NCBI GenBank assembly: GCA_964459495.1
Contig: CAYWNK010000097.1
Span: 1-20,314 of the forward strand
Length of the DNA: 20,314 nt
Reading direction: 5' to 3'
From: CAYWNK01 sp964459495
GTDB lineage: Bacteria; Planctomycetota; UBA1135; GCA-002686595
In this document: positions 1-7,955 of the stretch, in pieces
How positions within the stretch are numbered: the first letter of the stretch is position 1
Layout: each line of letters opens with the position of its first letter
Position numbers and translations under genes: made by a program
The notes under the pieces: generated by a model
Databases searched by the model: none
Told to the model about the DNA's origin: nothing
The model's input: only the letters and a program-made list of their open reading frames with translations

Positions 1-42
1 GTCGGAATCGACTCCGCCCCGTCGGTCCCTGAAGTGGGTTTC

Positions 43-1083
43 CTAAAGCCCGACCAGCTCTGCAGGCTCCGCGAGGCGGTAGCCCCGAGCCGCGACCTCC
101 CCAGCTGACGCGCTGTCCTGCCGCGCGGCTGGATTGGAGTGGTTGAGGTGCAGGAACCGCACCTTGGCCCGTGTTTCCGCCGGCTCTGCGGCCAGCAGAT
201 CCATTGTTTCCACGACGAAGGGATGGGGCACCTGCGCCATGTCGCGACCGGGAATTTCCCCGGGCCCATAGAAAGTCCCATCCAGGTAGGCCACGTCGAC
301 CGTCGCCAGCACCTCGACCAAGCTCCGGTCCCAGCGCTCCCACTTGTCGATATCCGGCAGGTAGAGCGCCGCTCCGCTGGGCCCCTCGATGCGAAAGGCG
401 ACGGTGTCCGAGCACTCGTCCCGGTGGGGCACCTGGAGGGCGGTCACGCGTAGGTCAGGGGCCAGCTCGACGGTCTCCCCCGGAGCCAGTGGCTTGGGGG
501 CGATATGGCCACCGCCGATCAGGAGCCCAAAGAGGCCCGGGCCGTCGAGGAACTCGCACATGCGTGGCGTAGCGATCACCGGCGTCGCCGCGCTCCCGTA
601 GGCCTCACGGCCCAGGTGCAGCAACCCGGCGCAATGCCCCATGTGGGCGTGGGTGAGGAAGATCCCATCGAACAGCGCGGGCCTTCCCGGGGTGTCCGCA
701 TCGAAGTCCCCCGCACGCCCGTGGCCGCGCGCGCGCTCGACCTGTTCGCGCAGGTCCGGCGTCGCGTCGAACAGCCAGCGCCGGCCGTCGCGCGGATCGA
801 CGAGCAGCAGGCTCGCCGCCAGCCGTCGCTGGGCCGGATCCCGGCGTGCGCGCTCGCAGCATTCATCCCGGCAGGCGATCTGCGGCAAGCCCGCGTCCTG
901 GGCAGTGCCGAGCACCATGACGTAGGGCAGGTCCTCGTCCAGCGAGTCCCCGGCCGAATCCGGCGCCGGCAGGGAGTTGCGGCTCGAGCAGCCCACCAGC
1001 TGCGCAGCCAAGACCGCGAGACATACAAGCCAGCCGTGGCTGCGCAGGCCATACCGCTGCTGGGACGCGGGCGCCCAGCTCAC
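43..1083 (-). CDS. PqqB-like metallo-beta-lactamase-fold lipoprotein
   Basis: This 346-residue protein is probably a secreted, lipid-anchored hydrolase of the metallo-beta-lactamase fold. I chose the GTG at 1083 because it overlaps the tdk stop as GTGA and gives a clean lipoprotein signal: a hydrophobic stretch at residues 18-29 and lipobox LVGC with Cys32. Longer in-frame starts lie inside tdk. Metal-site motifs seen are THAHMGH (about 144-150), VPHRD (His220), YLPDIDKW (about 241-248), YLDGTF (Asp268) and HLNH (about 312-315). The usual HxHxDH Asp is Gly here, which I recall as common in the PqqB-like branch. A Cys-rich CRDECC lies at 71-76. True PqqB acts in PQQ biosynthesis, but no other pqq gene is present and the lipoprotein signal argues against that role. 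The substrate is unknown. Family confidence is high, function low. Confidence 0.88.
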   Translation of the reverse strand: MSWAPASQQRYGLRSHGWLVCLAVLAAQLVGCSSRNSLPAPDSAGDSLDEDLPYVMVLGTAQDAGLPQIACRDECCERARRDPAQRRLAASLLLVDPRDGRRWLFDATPDLREQVERARGHGRAGDFDADTPGRPALFDGIFLTHAHMGHCAGLLHLGREAYGSAATPVIATPRMCEFLDGPGLFGLLIGGGHIAPKPLAPGETVELAPDLRVTALQVPHRDECSDTVAFRIEGPSGAALYLPDIDKWERWDRSLVEVLATVDVAYLDGTFYGPGEIPGRDMAQVPHPFVVETMDLLAAEPAETRAKVRFLHLNHSNPAARQDSASAGEVAARGYRLAEPAELVGL

Positions 1084-1682
1084 CGGGCCCCCGCGGTTTC
1101 TTGACCGTCCCCCACCGCCTCGCGCCAGTGCCTGCGGCACAGCGAGACGTAGGTGTCGTTGCCACCCACCAGGATCTGGGGCCCATCGCGTAGCGCCTGG
1201 CCGCTCCCATCTTTGCGCACCACCATGTTGGCCTTCTTGCCGCAATGGCAGATCGTGCGCACCTCGCGCATCTCATCACAGAGCGCCAACAGCGCCGCCG
1301 ATCCGGGAAACAGCTCCCCCCTGAAGTCCACCCGCAGGCCGTAGCACATCACGGGCACACCAAGGTCGTCGGCCGCCCGGGCGAGCTGCCACACCTGCTC
1401 CTTCGTCATCCACTGGGCTTCATCGGCCATCACACAGTCGATCGGCCCACGTTCCAGCCGCCCGGTGATCATGGCGAACAGGTCGCTGTGGGCGTCGAAG
1501 GTGTCCGCGGATTCAGAAATTCCGATGCGGGACGCAATCTTGCCGGGACCCGAGCGGTCGTCGAAGTTCGCGGTCAGCAGGTAGGTCTGCATGCCCCGTT
1601 CGCGGTAGTTATAGGACGCCTGCAGGAGCATCGTCGACTTGCCCGCGTTCATCGTCGAGTAGTGGAAGTAGAGCTTCGCCAT
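1080..1682 (-). CDS. tdk: Thymidine kinase (type II, E. coli-like)
   Basis: It phosphorylates thymidine to dTMP with ATP in the cytoplasm (pyrimidine salvage). The 200-residue length is close to the roughly 205 of E. coli Tdk, and the start MAKLYFHYSTMNAGKST aligns directly with the E. coli N-terminus. This fixes the ATG at 1682 rather than an upstream in-frame start at 1766. Motifs seen are the P-loop MNAGKST (11-17), the DEAQW box (87-91) with the presumed catalytic Glu88, CYGLRVDFRGELF (113-125) in the lasso/substrate region, and zinc ligands Cys145, Cys147, Cys182 and His185. The gene lies 139 bases after nrdJ, beyond a terminator-like hairpin, so it may have its own promoter. Its stop overlaps the start of the next gene. 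No key residue is missing. Confidence 0.97.
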   Translation of the reverse strand: MAKLYFHYSTMNAGKSTMLLQASYNYRERGMQTYLLTANFDDRSGPGKIASRIGISESADTFDAHSDLFAMITGRLERGPIDCVMADEAQWMTKEQVWQLARAADDLGVPVMCYGLRVDFRGELFPGSAALLALCDEMREVRTICHCGKKANMVVRKDGSGQALRDGPQILVGGNDTYVSLCRRHWREAVGDGQETAGAR

Positions 1683-1730
1683 GGTGAGCAAGAAGCTACC
1701 CCCCCGGGGCCGTCCAGCAGAGTTGGAACG

Positions 1731-1776
1731 CCAAAACCAAGGCGCCAGGGGCCCGGCGAGGACCACTGGCGCCTTG
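1731..1776 (-). terminator. Intrinsic terminator-like hairpin after nrdJ
   Basis: A perfect 11-bp inverted repeat, CAAGGCGCCAG at 1738-1748 and CTGGCGCCTTG at 1766-1776, encloses a 17-base loop. Read on the minus strand it is followed by GTTTT (1737-1733). It lies 46 bases past the nrdJ stop and about 50 bases before the tdk start, so it should end or attenuate nrdJ transcription. The T run is short, so readthrough into tdk is possible. Confidence 0.7.
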
Positions 1777-1821
1777 ACTCTGAGTATCCCCCCGGGGGCT
1801 GCCCCGTCGGACCTCAGCCGA

Positions 1822-4434
1822 TCAGCACTGGCTGAACCCGCAACCGTGGCACTTCACACAGCCTTCCTGGAAGGCCAGGGTGCCGCTACAGGACGGGCAC
1901 TTCAGCTTGTAGTTGCGCACGTTCTGCGGGGCCGCCGGCGCCGGCACGATCTTGGCGGGCAGCGGGTCCGGCGCGGAGACCGGTTCGGCGACATCGTCGG
2001 GGGAAACCTCTCCAAGCAGTAGTGCCTGCAGGCCGTTCTTCCGCTTGGCCGCGAGGTAGCGCCGCAGAGCCGTCGCCAGGCCATCGGCCAGAGAGCTGAT
2101 GCGGCCATCCTTCGTCGGCACGGAAAGCGAGGATCCGATGTCGCTGAATTGCTTGATCGCGGTCTCCAATCCACCGTCTGCCCGCAGCCACAGACTGAGC
2201 ATGCGGCAGATGGCCTCCAGGTCCGAGTTTGCCACGTCGCCGCCCTTGCCGAGCTGCGCGAAGACCTCGCGCTCCCGGCCGCTCTGCGGCTCGACCGACA
2301 CCTTCACGTGCATGTTGCCGAAGGGAGTCATCTGGCGGATGCGCAGGCAGCTCATGATCTCGGGCAGCTTCATCGGCACGAGCAGCCCCTCGGGGCTCCG
2401 GCGCAAATCCCTGGGGGCGTCCGCGGGGGCGACCGGCGCCAGTGGGGCCGAAGCATCAGAGGCTTCCGGCCTCGACTCGGCCGTCTTCGTGCTCTCCTTG
2501 AGCGCCATCGGCTGCATGTCTCTGCACCCGTCGCGGTAGACCGTCACGCCCTTGACGTCTAGGTCGAGCGCGAGCTCGTAGATGCGGCGAACGTCGTCGA
2601 CGCTGGCCTCGCGGGCGAAGTTGATCGTCTTGGAGATCGACGCATCGCAGTGCCGCTGGAACGCGGCCTGCATCTGCATGTGGTGCTCAGGGGCGATGTC
2701 GTGGGCGGTGACGAAGACCTTCTTCTGATCGTCGGGCACCCCGTCCACGTGGGCCAGCGAGCCCTGCTCGATGAGGGTCTCGACCAGCTCGTCCGAGAAG
2801 TAGCCGGCCTTCTTGGCGGCTTGTTCGAACACGTAGTTCACCTCGCGCATCACCGTCGGGCGCCCCTCGCTGTCCTTCATCACCTGGCGGTTGAAGGCCA
2901 GGCTGAACATCGGCTCGATCCCACCGGAGCAATCCGCGATGATCGAGATCGTGCCCGTGGGCGCCACGGTGGTCGTGTAGGAGTTGCGCATCTTGCGGCC
3001 GCGCTTCTCCCAGTCGGAGCCTTCCCAAGCCGGGAACACGCCGCGCTCTTCGGCCATGATCTCCGAGGCCAGGTGCGACTCCTCCTGGAGAACGCGCATG
3101 ACCTCCTCACCGAAGTCAGCGCCCTCCGCCGAGTCGTAGGGAATGCCGAGTTTGTACAGCGCATCCGCGAACCCCATCACGCCCAAGCCCACCCGGCGCG
3201 TGGACCGGGACATGCTCTCGATCTGCGGGATCGGGTAGCGATTGACCTCGATCACGTTGTCGAGGAAGCGCGTGGTGGTGTGGACAATCGACTTGAAGAC
3301 CTCCCAGTCGAAGGCCGCGTCGGCGCCTTCGCCCTCGACCAGCAAGCCGAGGTTGATCGAACCGAGGTTGCAGGAGTCGTAGGGGTGCAGAGGCTGCTCG
3401 CCGCAGGGGTTGGTGGCCTCGATGCGTCCGACGTTCGGGATAGGGTTCCGATCGTTGATGCGGTCGATGAAAACCACGCCCGGCTCGCCGTTCTCATGTG
3501 CGTGCTCGACGATCATGTCCCACAGCTGCCCGACGGTCCAAGGACGGCCATCCTCGTGAAGCAGCGGACCCCATTTCTCCGTGCGCGGGTTTCGCACCTG
3601 GTGCGGCGTGCCAGGATCGTTGCGCAGCTCGTCGATGAAGCGATCGGTGACCGCGATCGAAATGTTGTAGTTGGTCAGCTCGCTGCGGTCGTCCTTGACC
3701 GTGACGAAGCGCACCACATCGGGGTGGTCGACGCGCAGGATGCCCATGTTCGCGCCGCGACGGAAGGCCCCCTGCTGAATGGCCTCGGTGGCCTTCGAGA
3801 ACACCTTGATAAAGCTGAGCGGCCCTTCGGTCGTCCCGCCCGAGCTCTGCACCAGATCGCCGGACGGGCGCAAGCGGCTGAAGCTGAAGCCCGTTCCACC
3901 GCCCGCCTTCTGGATCATGGCCGTTGCCTTGACCGACTCGAAGATGCCCTCGATGGAGTCCTCCACCGGCAGCACGAAGCAGGCCGACAGCATGCCCATC
4001 TCGCGCCCCGCGTTCATCAGGCAGGGGCTGTTCGGCAGAAACAGGCGTGTCGCCATCAGCGAGTAGAAATCCCGTGCCACCGTCAAGGCATGCCCGTGGT
4101 CTTCGGGGCTGAAGACGTACTCGCCCTTGGCCACGTGGGAGGCCACTCGCCAGAAGAGCTGGCGGGGGGTCTCGATGACTTCCCCCGTCGCACCATCACG
4201 CTTGAGGTAGCGCCGCTCGAGCACCGTCTCAGCGTTGGCCGAGAGGTCCGGATCCGGCAGGTCCATGGGCGGATCGACGGAATCCAACTGCTGGGCGGCG
4301 ACGGCCAGCGAATGGCGGGCGGGGTCGGCCATGGGCGTCGATGCGGCTGCGGAGGTTTGGAAGGACGCAGGATTCACGGTATGGGCTCCGGGCGAGTGGG
4401 TGACGGCGGGTGCGTGGGCACGATGATCCTTCAT
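1822..4434 (-). CDS. nrdJ: Adenosylcobalamin-dependent (class II) ribonucleotide reductase
   Basis: It reduces ribonucleotides to deoxyribonucleotides using an adenosylcobalamin-generated thiyl radical, with no oxygen requirement. In the 870-residue product, SACFVLP carries the N-terminal redox Cys (about 152). ATNPCGEQPL carries the Asn-Cys-Glu radical/catalytic set (about 342-346), and DSCNLGS carries the partner Cys (about 355). The phosphate-binding loop is APTGTISIIADCSGG. A TSCPD domain follows around residues 690-790. The C-terminus is a zinc-ribbon-like set of cysteines (CPSC, CVKCHGCG, terminal QC) that re-reduces the active site. The ATG at 4434 was chosen over a TTG at 4452 because GGGGG lies just upstream. 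The first 60 residues are Ala/Pro/His-rich and poorly conserved in appearance, so an ATG at 4332 is possible. The gene starts 28 bases after the propeller gene stop. Confidence 0.97.
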   Translation of the reverse strand: MKDHRAHAPAVTHSPGAHTVNPASFQTSAAASTPMADPARHSLAVAAQQLDSVDPPMDLPDPDLSANAETVLERRYLKRDGATGEVIETPRQLFWRVASHVAKGEYVFSPEDHGHALTVARDFYSLMATRLFLPNSPCLMNAGREMGMLSACFVLPVEDSIEGIFESVKATAMIQKAGGGTGFSFSRLRPSGDLVQSSGGTTEGPLSFIKVFSKATEAIQQGAFRRGANMGILRVDHPDVVRFVTVKDDRSELTNYNISIAVTDRFIDELRNDPGTPHQVRNPRTEKWGPLLHEDGRPWTVGQLWDMIVEHAHENGEPGVVFIDRINDRNPIPNVGRIEATNPCGEQPLHPYDSCNLGSINLGLLVEGEGADAAFDWEVFKSIVHTTTRFLDNVIEVNRYPIPQIESMSRSTRRVGLGVMGFADALYKLGIPYDSAEGADFGEEVMRVLQEESHLASEIMAEERGVFPAWEGSDWEKRGRKMRNSYTTTVAPTGTISIIADCSGGIEPMFSLAFNRQVMKDSEGRPTVMREVNYVFEQAAKKAGYFSDELVETLIEQGSLAHVDGVPDDQKKVFVTAHDIAPEHHMQMQAAFQRHCDASISKTINFAREASVDDVRRIYELALDLDVKGVTVYRDGCRDMQPMALKESTKTAESRPEASDASAPLAPVAPADAPRDLRRSPEGLLVPMKLPEIMSCLRIRQMTPFGNMHVKVSVEPQSGREREVFAQLGKGGDVANSDLEAICRMLSLWLRADGGLETAIKQFSDIGSSLSVPTKDGRISSLADGLATALRRYLAAKRKNGLQALLLGEVSPDDVAEPVSAPDPLPAKIVPAPAAPQNVRNYKLKCPSCSGTLAFQEGCVKCHGCGFSQC

Positions 4435-4462
4435 CGCACCCCCGTGGCGCAAGGAATCGCCC

Positions 4463-5791
4463 CTACGACCCGACGCAGACCAGCTCTTCTTCCAGCCTCA
4501 CGAACAGGGCGCCCGCCGCGGCGGTGACGCTTGCGCGCACCTGGTCGTCGTCCGGGGTCCCCAGAGCCGCCTGCAGGACGATCTTTCCCGTTCCCGCGTC
4601 GACCGCCACCAGCAGTCCCCCATGGTTCACCATCCACACCCTGCCGTCCGCGCCGGTGGGCGAACCGCGCCAGCGATCCTTACCGGGCAGTTCGGTTGTC
4701 CAAAGCACACTCCCGTCGGCCGGCTTCACCTTGGACAGGGCCTCCCGCACATCCGAGGCCACAAAAAATGCGTCTTGGTAGAAAAGCGGCGTGGGCACGT
4801 CGCTGCTCACGGGATTGGGACGTCCCTCGCTGCGCCAGGCCAGGCCATCCTGCCCCAGGAGCCCTTCACCCCCCAGCCGCACCGCGTAGACCGGCGCCTT
4901 CTTGGGGGCGCAAACCAGCGCCACGCCGCCACCGACGACCGCTGAGGGCACGACCCGCCACCAGACCTCCCGGTGACCTTCGTTCCACGTCCCCCAGCGC
5001 CACAGCTCTTCCCCGCTCGCCGGATCGTGCCCGGTGATCACGTCCCCGCCGATCACCAGCAGTTCCTTCCGCCCGCCATCCCCTACGTAGGGAATCGCCG
5101 TCGCGTAGGACTCCAGGGATTCCTTCACGGCCGCCGAGGGCCGCACGGACCGATAGAGCTCTTTCCCATCCGTGACGTCGAGACCGAGCAGGAACGACGG
5201 CGCGCCCTTCTCGCCTAGCCCGTTCGCCGGCTCATCGCGCTGCAGGATCGGCAGCACGAGCCGGCCCTCCCACAGCGTGGGGCTGGCGCTGAACGTCCAT
5301 TGGAAGGCGAAGTCCCCGTAGTCCTTTTGCAGGTTGCGGCGCCAGAGCTCCTCGCCCTCGAGGTCGTAGGTCACCAGGTCGCCGTTCCCGAAAAAAAACA
5401 CGACCCGCTCGCCATCACTGACAGGCGAGGGCGACGCGTAGTTGCTGCGGTTGCCGAGGCTCGTGCCGCTGCCCTTGCCGGCGGGCTTGTACCCCGATCC
5501 AGCGGGCTTGCTCCACAGCTCCTTGCCCGTCTTAGCGTCCAGGCAGAACGCCACCAGGACGTCCGCCTCCAGGTCCGCCGAAGTCAGGAAGATCCGGTCC
5601 CCGATCACCACCGGGGTCGACGCGCCCGGCCCGGGCAGGGGCACGCGCCAGCGGATGCCCCCCTCCGCATCAATCGCCCCGGGCAGACCCTCTACGTCGC
5701 TCGACCCGTTGTGGTGTGGTCCGCGCCAGTTCGGCCAATCCTGGGCCACGGCGGGTGCGGTGAGACAAACGGTGAGCAGCAAACGAATCAT
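4463..5791 (-). CDS. Secreted PQQ-like beta-propeller repeat protein
   Basis: A 442-residue protein with a Sec signal peptide (MIRLLLTVCLTAPAVAQ) followed by DWPNWRGP, the opening typical of Planctomycete outer-membrane/periplasmic propellers. At least six blade motifs of the form D-x-x-(T/S)-G-x-x-L-W are visible: DAKTGKELW, DLEGEELW, DVTDGKELY, DPASGEELW, KPADGSVLW and DAGTGKIVL. This matches PQQ_2-type eight-bladed propellers, most of which bind no PQQ and act as scaffolds or BamB-like proteins. No dehydrogenase catalytic residues could be identified, so the function is unknown. An in-frame ATG at 5830 preceded by GGGGG is a real alternative and adds 13 residues before the signal core. The gene lies 45-85 bases after murJ and 28 bases before nrdJ on the same strand, so the three may share a transcript. 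Confidence 0.9.
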   Translation of the reverse strand: MIRLLLTVCLTAPAVAQDWPNWRGPHHNGSSDVEGLPGAIDAEGGIRWRVPLPGPGASTPVVIGDRIFLTSADLEADVLVAFCLDAKTGKELWSKPAGSGYKPAGKGSGTSLGNRSNYASPSPVSDGERVVFFFGNGDLVTYDLEGEELWRRNLQKDYGDFAFQWTFSASPTLWEGRLVLPILQRDEPANGLGEKGAPSFLLGLDVTDGKELYRSVRPSAAVKESLESYATAIPYVGDGGRKELLVIGGDVITGHDPASGEELWRWGTWNEGHREVWWRVVPSAVVGGGVALVCAPKKAPVYAVRLGGEGLLGQDGLAWRSEGRPNPVSSDVPTPLFYQDAFFVASDVREALSKVKPADGSVLWTTELPGKDRWRGSPTGADGRVWMVNHGGLLVAVDAGTGKIVLQAALGTPDDDQVRASVTAAAGALFVRLEEELVCVGS

Positions 5792-5875
5792 GGGGGACGA
5801 TCGGGCTAGGGGGACGGACGGGGTCCGCATTCTACCCCCACGCCGAGCTCCCTCGCACCGGGCACCGACACCCCC

Positions 5876-7549
5876 TCAGCCGCTGCGCCGCACGCGCGCC
5901 CATGTGCGCCGCGCCTCCTCCAAGCCAAGCGACCAGGCAAGCGGCGCATACACGCCAATTCCCGCCACGATCCCGGCCATCAGACCGGCCAGACTGCTGG
6001 CCTCTCCGCCGCTCACCCCGCGCCAAGCAAGCCACGCCGCAGCGCCGCTGATCAGCGCCGCTGCCATCATTCGAGCGAAGGCAGCGGGCAACCCCGCGAT
6101 CGGAGCCGGCAAACCCAGCTTTGTCCGCAGACCCGGCAGCATCACCAGCAGCGTCCCCCAGCTCGTCAAAGCCGTCGCCATCGAGAGCCCGTCCACGTCG
6201 AGACCCAGCGCCAGGATCGCCACCAGGTTCAGGCCGATGTTGGCCAGCAGCATCACCACCGAGATGCGCACCGGCGTCACGAAATCGCCGAGCGAGTAGT
6301 AGGTGCGCGCGACCAAGCCTGTCGCCCCCGCCGGGATCAGGGCCAAGGCTAGCCAACGCAGCGCTGCACCCGCCCGCTCCACCCCTTCGGCGCCGAACGC
6401 GCCGTGCTGGAAGGAGACCGCGATGACCGGATCCGCCAGGGCAAACAGCCCCAGGGAAGCCGGCAGGGCAACGAACGCGATCCCGCGGTGGGTCGTGTCA
6501 TGCAGGGTGCGCAGGGCGCCTCGATCTCCCTTGTGGCCGTGGGCCTGGAGCAGCGGGAACACCGCGCTGGTCGCAGCGATCGCCACCAGCGCGAGGGGGA
6601 ACTGCTGCACCCGGTTGGCGAAGTAGTGCAACGTCGGGCCGCCGTCTGGAAGCAAGCTCTCCGCCATCAGTCCATCGACCATCACGTTGATCTGGTAGAT
6701 CGCCGCGCCCAGCGCCAGCGGCACCGCCCGTCGCAGCACCGTTCCAGCGCCCGGCCCGTCGGCCGCGCGCGCGGGCCGCGGGCCGCGCCGCAGCAGCCCC
6801 ATGCGAATCAGCGCCGGCACCTGCACGGCGAGCTGAACCACCCCGGCCACGAGCACCCCCCAGCTCAGCCAGCGCGACATCTCCATGTGCACACCCTGGT
6901 CGTCGGGCGACACGCTCCAACCGAAATGCAGACCGATCCCGATCAGGACCGAAATCCAAACCAGATTGAGGCTCGCCGGCGCCCAGGCGGGGGCGGAAAA
7001 GTGACCGCGCACCTGGAGCGCTCCGCCCACAAACGCGGATGCACAGATGAAGATCACGAATGGCGCGAGCCGCAGCGTGAGCTCGCGCACAGCGCCTGGA
7101 TCCCGCCCCAACCAGTGCCAACCCGTCCCCGGCATCACGTCCGGCGCAAGTCCAACAAGCGCCATGACCACCACGGCGACCGCCACCAGAATGCCCACCA
7201 GCATGCGAGCCGTATCGAGGAACAGCCGCCGGCCCGCCTCCTCACCGTGGTTGCCGTCGACTTCCGTCAGAGCCGTCTGAAAACTCGTCGAGATCGCCCC
7301 TTCACCGAGCAGCCGTCGAAACAGATTCGGGACCCGCCAAGCGGTGATGAACGCGTCGTAGATGCCCGAGCGATCCCCGAAGAGGGCCGCCGAGAGCATC
7401 TCGCGCACGTAGCCCAGTATGCGGCTCCCCAAGGTCAAACCGGACACCAGGGCCGTCCGCCTCACCAAGCGCCCGTGCCGCCCGACGAGGTCGGCCCCTC
7501 GGGCGGACTCGGGGCCGGCTTCGCCGGCGGGTTCCTCGGCTGGACTCAT
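5876..7549 (-). CDS. murJ: Lipid II flippase MurJ (MviN)
   Basis: This inner-membrane protein moves the peptidoglycan precursor lipid II across the membrane. At 557 residues it is slightly longer than the roughly 510 usual for the family because of a charged cytoplasmic N-terminal extension of about 30 residues. The signature block reads SRILGYVRE (about 42-50), DAFITAWRVPNLFRRLLGEGA (about 65-85) and TSFQ. These correspond to the functional Arg/Asp residues described for E. coli MurJ (R18, R24, D39, R52), here about R43, R49, D65 and R78. More than a dozen hydrophobic segments follow, consistent with a 14-helix MOP-superfamily fold. No other division or wall gene is adjacent. The ATG at 7549 has no clear Shine-Dalgarno, and the 406-base region upstream should hold the promoter. 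Confidence 0.95.
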   Translation of the reverse strand: MSPAEEPAGEAGPESARGADLVGRHGRLVRRTALVSGLTLGSRILGYVREMLSAALFGDRSGIYDAFITAWRVPNLFRRLLGEGAISTSFQTALTEVDGNHGEEAGRRLFLDTARMLVGILVAVAVVVMALVGLAPDVMPGTGWHWLGRDPGAVRELTLRLAPFVIFICASAFVGGALQVRGHFSAPAWAPASLNLVWISVLIGIGLHFGWSVSPDDQGVHMEMSRWLSWGVLVAGVVQLAVQVPALIRMGLLRRGPRPARAADGPGAGTVLRRAVPLALGAAIYQINVMVDGLMAESLLPDGGPTLHYFANRVQQFPLALVAIAATSAVFPLLQAHGHKGDRGALRTLHDTTHRGIAFVALPASLGLFALADPVIAVSFQHGAFGAEGVERAGAALRWLALALIPAGATGLVARTYYSLGDFVTPVRISVVMLLANIGLNLVAILALGLDVDGLSMATALTSWGTLLVMLPGLRTKLGLPAPIAGLPAAFARMMAAALISGAAAWLAWRGVSGGEASSLAGLMAGIVAGIGVYAPLAWSLGLEEARRTWARVRRSG

Positions 7550-7955
7550 GGCCGCAGAGGATCGAGGACCGAGGGCCTGGGATCCAGCCGCAATCCGCTC
7601 CCTTCGTCAGGATTCCCGCGACGCCGATCCTGGAAGCATCACCAGGATGGACGCGGAGGACTCCAGGGGCCGCGACCCCCGGCGCAGCCTAGTGGGACAC
7701 TGGGTCCCCGGATGTCACGACCTGCACCGCAGTCCCCTCCAATGGTGACGACCCAAGCAGCCCCTATGCACACGCCGTCGATGGCTCGGCCACCTCGTTT
7801 GAGGAGCTCGCCCCCAACGGAGCCGAGGTGACGCGGCGGCCCGCCTCCCTGGGCTCGGCCCCCCCGCCCCAAACGCCGCAGCGGATCGCCCTGGGCCAGG
7901 GGCACGGTCGAAGCTCAACGTTCGGACGAAACTGCTACGCTTGTCTCCGATTCCG
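7550..7955. other. Divergent intergenic region, murJ / sigma factor
   Basis: This 406-base spacer lies between two divergently transcribed genes and must carry their promoters. I see no convincing coding sequence; the short open frames here match no family I know and overlap one another on both strands. A 7-bp hairpin (ATCCTGG 7627-7633, CCAGGAT 7642-7648) lies about 80-100 bases before the murJ start. A second inverted repeat joins CACCTCG near 7790 to CGAGGTG near 7825. I could not assign a reliable -35/-10 pair on either strand. Confidence 0.6.

Noticed and set aside
2650..4527. A 625-codon plus-strand open frame opposite nrdJ
   Set aside because: It matches no family and lies antisense to a clear class II reductase. 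Long antisense frames are expected from the high GC content and codon bias.
43..5791. A PQQ biosynthesis or PQQ-dependent dehydrogenase locus, suggested by the PqqB-like and PQQ-repeat proteins
   Set aside because: No pqqA, C, D or E is present, the PqqB-like protein is an exported lipoprotein, and the propeller lacks identifiable dehydrogenase residues.
6404..7831. A 475-codon plus-strand open frame opposite murJ
   Set aside because: The product is rich in Arg, Pro, Gln and His with no domain, and the minus strand encodes intact MurJ motifs.
7639..7905. An 88-codon minus-strand frame in the murJ/sigma spacer
   Set aside because: Gly/Arg-rich sequence with no homology that I recognise, no ribosome binding site, and overlap with open frames on both strands; it looks like chance in GC-rich DNA.
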